DNA of 64,000 nucleotides, taken from assembly GCF_016597815.1 (NCBI RefSeq), contig NZ_VCHA01000008.1:1-64000 (forward strand), in the 5' to 3' direction. The notes beneath the pieces are model-generated. The model ran no database searches. It had not been told where the DNA came from and saw nothing but the letters and a program-made list of their open reading frames with translations. The stretch's first letter is position 1. Each line of letters begins with the position of its first letter. Made by a program: the position numbers and the translations under genes. This document shows, one piece after another, positions 54,325 to 61,943 of the stretch. Source of the DNA: Marinobacter sp. DY40_1A1. Lineage in GTDB: Bacteria > Pseudomonadota > Gammaproteobacteria > Pseudomonadales > Oleiphilaceae.

Positions 54325-54717
54325 ATGCAGGCACCTACACCTAACATACAGAGTTGGCCTCTGGGCGGCATTGATGAAAATGGCCAACTCGACTGGGCCA
54401 AAGATGATACCAGCATCCGCGAGGTGATGCTGAATATCCTCCTGACTCGCCAGGGAGAGCGCATCCAAAAGCCCACTTTCGGCGCTGGATTACCTGATTT
54501 TGTACACCAGCCCAATAACGAAACGACACGTAATCTGATTGCCGGTGTAGTGCGCAAGAATCTTGCACTGCTTGAGCCCAGAGTGGTCGTAGATCAAGTG
54601 CTGGTGCAGCCGGGCGGTGCTGAGCGACTTTCGGATGTACACATAAATATCCGTTACCGGCTGAAACATCGCCGGGATATGGCGGAACTCGGTTTCACGC
54701 TCAATCTGGGAGCATAA
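54325..54717 (+). CDS. Baseplate wedge protein gp25/GpW-like
   Basis: This 130-residue protein has the gp25-like lysozyme-superfamily fold: IREVMLNILLTRQGERIQKP and FGAGLPDFVHQPNN. This subunit initiates sheath assembly at the baseplate in phage T4, T6SS (TssE) and eCIS. It starts 7 bp after the membrane-anchored gene. Confidence 0.88.
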   Translation: MQAPTPNIQSWPLGGIDENGQLDWAKDDTSIREVMLNILLTRQGERIQKPTFGAGLPDFVHQPNNETTRNLIAGVVRKNLALLEPRVVVDQVLVQPGGAERLSDVHINIRYRLKHRRDMAELGFTLNLGA

Positions 54718-54729
54718 AGAGGACTGTCT

Positions 54730-56907
54730 ATGCCATTACCTGTTCCCAATCTGGATGACAGACGCTTTGACGACTTGGTTAAGGAAGCCAGAGAGCGTCT
54801 TGGTGCCCACCTTCCGGAACTTACCCAGATCAGCCCCGGTGATCCGATACACACAATCACTGATCTTTTTGCGTGGTTTACCGAAACTATTCTCTACCGG
54901 GCAAATCTCATTCCAGAACGCCAACGGCGAGCCTTTCTGAATCTGCTTCAGGTACCCGTGCGCCCCGCTAAGGCTGCCACGGGCGTTGTGTGCATCGACA
55001 GTGCACCAGGCAGTGCAAGCTTGCCTGCTCTTGTGCGAGATGGTGCCCAACTGAGAGGCGGCAAACAGTTTCTGACCGCAAGTGGAGAGTTGCAGCCCAC
55101 AAACCTGAGCAGCAGAGTATTGATAAAAGAGGTTATTGGGCCGGAAGCTTTGGGCGAATTAGGCATCACGCCCCGAGACTTGAAAGAACAGTTCGGTCTG
55201 GCCGATGGGCAAGAGCCTACCCCTTTTCGCCCCCGCCAGTTCAGCGTGGGTCGGGAAACTCTGGCATTGGCTGACAGTCTCGATCAAGCGCTTTACGTAG
55301 CCTGCGTCGCCCCAAAAGCTCTCGCAGGCCAACTCAGCGTTCTCAGAGACAACCTGGCTGGCATCGTTATCAACATTGCAATAGCTCCCGCTGATGATCA
55401 GCCCGACGATCTGGTCGACAGCATTGCACCCCGGACTCTGGTTTGGGAGTTGGTAAATCAAGGCAACGATGGCAGAACGCGTTTTCTCCCTTTGGAAATA
55501 ATTGCCGACAGTTCCGGTGGTGGACGCCTGGCTGGTGTTGTTCGCTTGAGAATTCCACGTAACCCGCACCTGCTGCAGAGCTTTACCGATGCAGATCCGA
55601 TGTTCACCGGGTTTCAGGATTTGCCCCCAGCCCTGGAAGATCCGGAAGAGTCTGCTCGCACCGCTTTCTGGTTGCGCTTGCGATGCCCGGATGAGCCCGG
55701 GTTGGCGCTGGGTTATTTGGATCTCAACGGGGTCGATGTTGTTGCCCAAGGCCTCCGAACCAATCAGATAGTCGGCATGGGGACCGGTATGCCTGACCAG
55801 GTGATCGTCTTGCCAGACAATCAGGTTGATGCCGCCTCAATTCAGTTGCAAGTAGAGGAAAATGGTCATTGGCGAACCTGGGAGCAGCAAGATTTCCTCG
55901 CCGGACAGTCCCCGGAAGCAAGGGTGTACAGGCTAAATCCGCAAACGGGCTATGTGTATTTTGGTGATGGTGTCTCCGCTGGCAAAAGGGTATCTGCCGG
56001 GGTCCGGGTTCGTGCTCTCGAATACCGTTACGGCGGCGGCCAGGAAACCAACCTTCCAGCAGGGTCCATAAAGGAAATTGTCGGAAACAGCAGCTTGCGC
56101 GTAAGGCACCTGTGGCCATTAACCGGGGGGCGGGATGCAGAAACCGTCGAACAAGCGGAGAAACGCATCCCTAAGTTTTTAACCCACCGCAATCGTGCCG
56201 TTACGGCTGCAGATTTCAAAGTAATTACCGAGGGCAATCCTGTTAATCCGGTTGCCCGCGCAGAAATCATTGCGGGTTTTCTTCCAGGCGGCAGCATTCA
56301 CGCCGTGCGCAGAAATGTACCAGGTGCAATTAGCGTATTCGTGCTTCCACCACTGGCGCCCGCCCTCGGATCCACTCCGCGGCCCACCCGCGGTTTACTC
56401 AAGGATGTATTCGGGTATCTGCTTGAGCGTATTACCATCGGCACGGAACTGAATGTGCTGAGTCCCGAGTTTATTCCGGTGGCGGTTTCTGTGCGAGTCG
56501 AAGTCAGAGACCGGCAAACGGAACAGCAAACTCTCCAGAATATTCGCGATGCGCTTATTCGGTATTTGTGGCCTCTCGCACCTGGCGGCGCTGACGGTGA
56601 GGGTTGGCCCATGGGGCGGGCAGTGAGTGCCAACGAGCTTGCAACCCAGGTTGCGCGGGTAAACGGGGTTCAATCCTGGCATGGACTCGCGCTTTACACC
56701 CGGCCTGACGAAAAAGCTCCGTGGCAACCGTTGGATGAGGGAGAGCAGCTCGCACTGTCAGATTACCAGCTACCGGAATTGCTCGGTGTTCGAATCGAAA
56801 GCGGGGCAGGCTCTCTGAAACTACCCGACGGCATAGGCCCTGCATCGGGCGAACAGGCGGTATCTGTTCAAGGCATTGCCGTCCCGGTTATTCCGGATCT
56901 TTGCTAG
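54730..56907 (+). CDS. Baseplate J-like protein
   Basis: This 725-residue baseplate wedge protein has an N-terminal start (FDDLVKEARERL, SPGDPIHTITDLFAWFTE, RRAFLNLLQVPVRPA) that matches the putative baseplate assembly family, and the central region VYRLNPQTGYVYFGDGVSAGKRV matches the conserved wedge domain. The C-terminal region is beta-rich. It is the largest core baseplate component seen, and is followed 7 bp later by the tail protein gene. Confidence 0.9.
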   Translation: MPLPVPNLDDRRFDDLVKEARERLGAHLPELTQISPGDPIHTITDLFAWFTETILYRANLIPERQRRAFLNLLQVPVRPAKAATGVVCIDSAPGSASLPALVRDGAQLRGGKQFLTASGELQPTNLSSRVLIKEVIGPEALGELGITPRDLKEQFGLADGQEPTPFRPRQFSVGRETLALADSLDQALYVACVAPKALAGQLSVLRDNLAGIVINIAIAPADDQPDDLVDSIAPRTLVWELVNQGNDGRTRFLPLEIIADSSGGGRLAGVVRLRIPRNPHLLQSFTDADPMFTGFQDLPPALEDPEESARTAFWLRLRCPDEPGLALGYLDLNGVDVVAQGLRTNQIVGMGTGMPDQVIVLPDNQVDAASIQLQVEENGHWRTWEQQDFLAGQSPEARVYRLNPQTGYVYFGDGVSAGKRVSAGVRVRALEYRYGGGQETNLPAGSIKEIVGNSSLRVRHLWPLTGGRDAETVEQAEKRIPKFLTHRNRAVTAADFKVITEGNPVNPVARAEIIAGFLPGGSIHAVRRNVPGAISVFVLPPLAPALGSTPRPTRGLLKDVFGYLLERITIGTELNVLSPEFIPVAVSVRVEVRDRQTEQQTLQNIRDALIRYLWPLAPGGADGEGWPMGRAVSANELATQVARVNGVQSWHGLALYTRPDEKAPWQPLDEGEQLALSDYQLPELLGVRIESGAGSLKLPDGIGPASGEQAVSVQGIAVPVIPDLC

Positions 56908-56914
56908 GTGAAAT

Positions 56915-59266
56915 ATGGACATTAATAGCACCCGGTATTTTCTGCTACGCACCGCCGATGAGTTTTCGAATGCCTCGGCTCGACTGCAGTGGCACCCACT
57001 ACGCCAGGCGCTGACCCTCGCACAAAATCAAGCTTTGCGCATTCCAGTAATAATGCCCGACACAGCCATGGAAGTATGGAAGTCAGCCACGCCGATGGCA
57101 CAGGATAGTTTTGGCCAGATTGCATACCTGTCAGATGATCGCACCCGGGTATTGTTCAACAGCGGCCATGGCGACATGCCATTGAGAGACGCCCAACTGG
57201 ATGAGGTATCACCACCAGATGGCTGTCAGTACCTCGACATGAATCTGAATCGGGAAGGCCTGCTGGCATTGCCATGGAGCAACGGAGAGAACCTGCACGG
57301 GCTAACGCTGTTTCATCTGGGAAAACGCTGGCAAGCGCAATGTTCACTACCGGAAAAAGCACACCGGGTCTGGCTGGATCCAGAGAATCGTTCCTGGTGC
57401 CTTGGTGCCAGCCAACTCATGCTGTGCGCAGGTGAGCCATTATCTCTGCCCTATAATCCGCAACCTGGCCGCTTCGAACCAGAAACAATCAATCCGGACC
57501 AGCTATCAATGTCCTGGCAACAGGCACTGCCTGAAACTGAACACACACTGGCACTTTGCGGCGATGACGAGAACCTGTACGTCCTGGGCACAAGAGCAGA
57601 CAACGTGCAATCGGTATTCGCCCGCCCATTAACATTGAGCCCGGATATTTCATGGCTCCAGTACGGGATGGATGAGCAACTTCCCCTGTGTATAGACCTC
57701 GCCGTTACCAGAGACGGGCGGCTGGCAGCCCTGGCACCAAGGGAAGATGACGACAAGGATTATGCAAACCGGGATTGCCCTGTACTCACGCTGCAACGGG
57801 ACAATGAGCACGGTAACCACAGGGCGCAGTTAGTTCGTGAACGCTATCCGATGTTGTCCCAAGCCATACCCCGTTTTGTGACCAGTGCCGATGGAAAACT
57901 CCGCTATCAGGCCTCTTCGGGCCCAGGATTTGAGGCAAGCCCCGTGCGCCCCCGGGAACTCCACCCTCTGCGCCAGGTTTGCTATGAAAGTGAGTCCAGT
58001 GCCCTGCTGGCTCACACACTTGATTCCGGACACCCGGATACCCTCTGGCACAGGGCGTACCTTGACGCCTGTATTCCTGTGGGCTGCAGCCTCCGGCTCT
58101 CTGTACGTGTGTATGACCATCCAGACGATCGCACTTCAACTGCGCTTCTCGATCAGCCAATGCCCACGTGGAACAGCTTGCCTTCCGAATTGCCTTTCCA
58201 GCCTGCGTTGTCCGGGCACGAACCTGGGCGACGAGGGCTGTTCGAAATCCTGTTGCAGGCACCAGATGGAGAAGTACGGGAACTCCGGGGGCGTTATTTA
58301 CAGCTGCAGGTGCACTTCAGAGGAACAGCGCGACAGACACCCGCGCTGCATGCGTTGCGCATTTACCACCCACGCTTTTCATACCAACAACGTTACTTTC
58401 CTGAGCTATACCAACAGGAAAAGCGTCGTAGTGATGGAGCAAGTACCGGGCCTGCCAATGGTGCTGATGTTCGCGAACGCCTGTTAGCCAGTTTTGAAGG
58501 CATGTTGACCCCTCTGGAGGGTCGCATCGCTGCCTGCGAACAGTTAGTACACCCGGATTCCGCGCCCGCACAACACCTGCACTGGTTGTCAGGCGCCATA
58601 GGCGCAGAGCTTCCCGGTCACTGGCCACTGGAGCGCCAACGCCGCTGGTTAAAGCACGCAACGGTTATGCAGCAATACAAGGGAACCCTCGCAGCTACAA
58701 ACCTGGCTCTGGACATAGCCTGCGACGGAGCGGTCAGCCGCGGCGAAATAGTGCTGGTAGAGAATTTCAGGCTGCGTCGCACCATGGCCACCATTCTTGG
58801 CCGAAACATGGACGACAAAGATCACCCTCTGACCCTTGGTACCGGTATGAGCGGCAATAGCATTGTCGGTGAGAGCCTGATTCTTGCCGACATCAAGGCC
58901 CGGGAATTTCTTTCTCTGTTCGCGCCAGAGTTGGCGGAAGAAGAAGATGAAAACCAGGCCGTAGAAACCTTCTTCCAGGAATACGGCCACAAGGTGAGTG
59001 TTGTATTGAACGGGCCCGGGATACTGCTTCGCACTCAGGTCAGCGACATCCTTTCCGACAGTATGCCCGCCCATGTCCAATGGCAATTTGTAGAGAGCGA
59101 GCAACCATTTGTTCTGGGCACCTCTCCCCTGCTGCAAGTAGACACTTTTATGCAAAACCGGCCCGCAGTACGACCGATAGAACTTGATAATACCTGGCTT
59201 GGACGAGAGGGCGTGCTGCATAACCCTGCAGCGTTTTCCCCTGCTGATGTCCACGCCAGAACCTGA
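56915..59266 (+). CDS. Tail/baseplate protein with TIGR02242-type domain
   Basis: This 783-residue protein has an N-terminal beta-rich part (about 1-470, with WxxLPSEL and similar repeats) and a C-terminal P2 gpI-related domain (about 480-700). The C-terminal part shows YFPELYQQEKRR, ASFEGMLTPLEGRIAACEQL, HLHWLSGAIGAELPGHWP and YKGTLAATNLALDI, the TIGR02242 phage-tail-protein pattern found in eCIS baseplates. It completes the wedge set with gp25 and gpJ. Confidence 0.83.
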   Translation: MDINSTRYFLLRTADEFSNASARLQWHPLRQALTLAQNQALRIPVIMPDTAMEVWKSATPMAQDSFGQIAYLSDDRTRVLFNSGHGDMPLRDAQLDEVSPPDGCQYLDMNLNREGLLALPWSNGENLHGLTLFHLGKRWQAQCSLPEKAHRVWLDPENRSWCLGASQLMLCAGEPLSLPYNPQPGRFEPETINPDQLSMSWQQALPETEHTLALCGDDENLYVLGTRADNVQSVFARPLTLSPDISWLQYGMDEQLPLCIDLAVTRDGRLAALAPREDDDKDYANRDCPVLTLQRDNEHGNHRAQLVRERYPMLSQAIPRFVTSADGKLRYQASSGPGFEASPVRPRELHPLRQVCYESESSALLAHTLDSGHPDTLWHRAYLDACIPVGCSLRLSVRVYDHPDDRTSTALLDQPMPTWNSLPSELPFQPALSGHEPGRRGLFEILLQAPDGEVRELRGRYLQLQVHFRGTARQTPALHALRIYHPRFSYQQRYFPELYQQEKRRSDGASTGPANGADVRERLLASFEGMLTPLEGRIAACEQLVHPDSAPAQHLHWLSGAIGAELPGHWPLERQRRWLKHATVMQQYKGTLAATNLALDIACDGAVSRGEIVLVENFRLRRTMATILGRNMDDKDHPLTLGTGMSGNSIVGESLILADIKAREFLSLFAPELAEEEDENQAVETFFQEYGHKVSVVLNGPGILLRTQVSDILSDSMPAHVQWQFVESEQPFVLGTSPLLQVDTFMQNRPAVRPIELDNTWLGREGVLHNPAAFSPADVHART

Positions 59267-59281
59267 TAACAAGGAGGCCAC

Positions 59282-60196
59282 ATGAGTAGTGCTGAGGACT
59301 TGCCCACACTCGAACAGGACGATCAGTTGGCGGAGCCGCTGCGCCGGGTTGCCTATGAGGCCGGTATGATGCTGGGGCTTGAGGCCACAAGAGACGAGCA
59401 GGCTTATCACCGCCGCCGGCTCACACGGCATCAATACTGGCTGAACGGTTACGGCACCCTGGCAGGCATGCGTGTGACCATGACTCCCGGCACCCACGAT
59501 AACACTGCAGACAGTTTAACCGGCCTGCAGCTTAGGGTGAGCCCTGGAACAGGCATAGACGGTCTTGGCCGGGAAGTCATGATGCACGAAAGTCACTGCA
59601 TTCGGCTTGCACAGTGGCTTGCGGCTCAGCCCAATGAACGATTACTTGAAGGTTACGACAGCGACGCCGGTGAGCTGTGGCTTAAAGTAACCGTGCGCCA
59701 CAAGGACTGCCCGATCGCCCGGCAACCGGTTCTTACCCGAAGAATAAATGCGGGCAGTGATGCGGTTCAACCCAGCCGGACGGCCGACAGCGTTGAACTG
59801 GAACTGATTCCGGAATTACCTCCTGGCTCACCGGATGGCCGATTTAAGCCTTGGGGAAGCCACAACCCGATACAGGATGAACTGCCAACACTGTCTGGTG
59901 ATGAACAACAGACGTTAACCGACTTGCAGGCCAGCAACGCAATAGCCGGCAGGCAGTTGGCCCTGCATGCTCAACTGCTTCACTCGCTGGAAGATAGTGG
60001 GCTGTCTACACGCAACCTGGCCCATGAACTGGAAAATGGCGCTCGTCTTCTGCTTGCCCGTATTCGTATCGAAACCTCCGATCCGCTGAATACCGTGGTT
60101 AATCCGGGTCTGATTCATATCAACAATCTTGTCCGCCCATTTCTGGCAACTGCCAGCCAGCTTGCCTGGCTCGGCAGCCAGAATAGTAACGGATAA
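59282..60196 (+). CDS. FDGRLL-module paralog 1
   Basis: This 304-residue protein is preceded by aaggaggcc. Residues 40-100 read DEQAYHRRRLTRHQYWLNGYGTLAG, then LRVSPGTGIDGLGREVM, the same order of motifs as in the next two genes, although its own FDGRLL box is worn. The last part is a predicted helical tail. I do not know a biochemical function. It is likely an accessory structural part of the injection system. Confidence 0.65.
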   Translation: MSSAEDLPTLEQDDQLAEPLRRVAYEAGMMLGLEATRDEQAYHRRRLTRHQYWLNGYGTLAGMRVTMTPGTHDNTADSLTGLQLRVSPGTGIDGLGREVMMHESHCIRLAQWLAAQPNERLLEGYDSDAGELWLKVTVRHKDCPIARQPVLTRRINAGSDAVQPSRTADSVELELIPELPPGSPDGRFKPWGSHNPIQDELPTLSGDEQQTLTDLQASNAIAGRQLALHAQLLHSLEDSGLSTRNLAHELENGARLLLARIRIETSDPLNTVVNPGLIHINNLVRPFLATASQLAWLGSQNSNG

Positions 60197-60217
60197 CAGG
60201 CTTAACAAGGAGCGGTT

Positions 60218-61933
60218 ATGAGCGACATACTCTTTCAGCCACTCGGCGATCCTATTGCCGGAGGCGACAACCTGCAGACACTGGCGGACATTGATCCGCG
60301 GATGACACGAACCCATTACTTCGATGGCCGTCTGTTGACAGCAGAAGACCTGGAACGCGACCAGATATACCTGGATCAACGGCTGCGGGAAGTTGGCAAA
60401 GCCCTGGGCAGCGGCATCATCAGGGGGTTGGAGTTAAGCTTCAGCTCCAATCCTTACCGTCTTATTGTTGAACCCGGCAATGCCATGACACCCGCGGGGA
60501 GAGTATTGCATCTTGGTACCAGAATGACGGTAAACCCGGGAGACAGGGGCCTGATATCACAGCTCAACCAAGGCCAGCATACCCATTTAAATCGCGGTCT
60601 CTATGCCGTGGTTTTGCGCTATGTAGACGTACCCACGGATATTGCCGAGGTGTTCCCTACAGACCTGAAAAGCCGCCGGGGCTCGGACTATGCTTTGGTA
60701 ACTGAATCGGTCCAGCTGGGTCTGGTTCCACTGCCCCTTCCGTTACCCGCCACGGATACCCTGCGGTTAAGGGCCCGGCTGATGGCAGAGTTGCTGGACA
60801 ATAAACTTGCCAGCAGCGTTATACCCGAAGATTCAGTGGCTCTCGGCTTGTTGTCTATCACCAACGACACACCCCAATGGGTCGACAGCGAACTGTTAAG
60901 ACACCCGGTCCGCCCGGAACCAGACCATGATGACCTGCAAGAGGATCTTTACCGTCAGTACCAGTCACTACTGAACGATATTACGGAGTATCGTGCAGCA
61001 GGCGGGCTGGCACAGCCCTTTGCGGCCTCAGACTATTTTCAGGTCATTCCTCCTGCTGGCCGACTGCCGAAAAACACCTTGGACCCTGAAATTGGCCTGC
61101 AAAACTATTTCCCGGAATCATTCGATGTTTCTGTCACGCCTGTCAGGACGGCAGACCTTGATCTCATCCGGCGGGAGTCAATGGCGCTTCCACCAATTGA
61201 TCTTACCAGGGACGCCAATCTCGGCATCATGGTATTGGCACCGCTTTCCGATGCAGATTACCAAACCTTGTCCAGGCAACTGGTATCTGAGACACCGAAC
61301 ATTGAAAGACAATTTTTACATCCGGATCCGTTGGCTTTAAGGCTATACCGAACCCGCGCATCCCACGCTCTTGATACCGATGCCAGTGTTTGGGCCGATA
61401 TCTGGAAACGAACAGATAGTGACAACCTGCTTTATGTTCGCCGGGCGGTCAGAGTTGCAGAAACAGGTATCAGCGCAATTGTTCTTGCAAAAGGTTCCGA
61501 TCCTGACTCCCTGCCCGATGCATCTGATGGTGGTACCGCGGAACCTCGACTACCACCTGCGATAGAGGATGAGCACACAGTATTTCTGCGCATGGTGAAC
61601 GTGCATTCGCTTGCAAAAATACGACAAGCAAACAGTGAAGAAGGAAAAAGAGCCATAAAGGTGCTTGCCGATATTCTGCCAAGAGAACCGAAGGCCATTG
61701 GTGCGGTGCTCGACATACTGCTGTGCGTGGAAGCGCACTACAACCCGGTTATTTGGCAAACCCTGGAGCAAGCACAGCAGCGTGGCAATCTGCTCAAACT
61801 ACGCGAACTTTTAATAAGCGCAGAACCGGAGATAAGGAACACCGCCAAGCAAGTTATTACCGCTGGAACAGACCTTGGCCTTGCGGATGGTTTGCTGGCC
61901 CAATGGAAAGAGCGACTGAATGCCCTGCGCTGA
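60218..61933 (+). CDS. FDGRLL-module paralog 2
   Basis: This 571-residue protein has the best-preserved module: YFDGRLLTAEDLERDQIYL (about 32-50), GSGIIRGLELSF and IVEPGNAMTPAGRVL. It also has a long middle region and a C-terminal helical repeat-like segment. It starts 21 bp after paralog 1, with aaggag upstream, and ends 10 bp before paralog 3. Confidence 0.7.
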   Translation: MSDILFQPLGDPIAGGDNLQTLADIDPRMTRTHYFDGRLLTAEDLERDQIYLDQRLREVGKALGSGIIRGLELSFSSNPYRLIVEPGNAMTPAGRVLHLGTRMTVNPGDRGLISQLNQGQHTHLNRGLYAVVLRYVDVPTDIAEVFPTDLKSRRGSDYALVTESVQLGLVPLPLPLPATDTLRLRARLMAELLDNKLASSVIPEDSVALGLLSITNDTPQWVDSELLRHPVRPEPDHDDLQEDLYRQYQSLLNDITEYRAAGGLAQPFAASDYFQVIPPAGRLPKNTLDPEIGLQNYFPESFDVSVTPVRTADLDLIRRESMALPPIDLTRDANLGIMVLAPLSDADYQTLSRQLVSETPNIERQFLHPDPLALRLYRTRASHALDTDASVWADIWKRTDSDNLLYVRRAVRVAETGISAIVLAKGSDPDSLPDASDGGTAEPRLPPAIEDEHTVFLRMVNVHSLAKIRQANSEEGKRAIKVLADILPREPKAIGAVLDILLCVEAHYNPVIWQTLEQAQQRGNLLKLRELLISAEPEIRNTAKQVITAGTDLGLADGLLAQWKERLNALR

Positions 61934-61943
61934 GGATGCCACC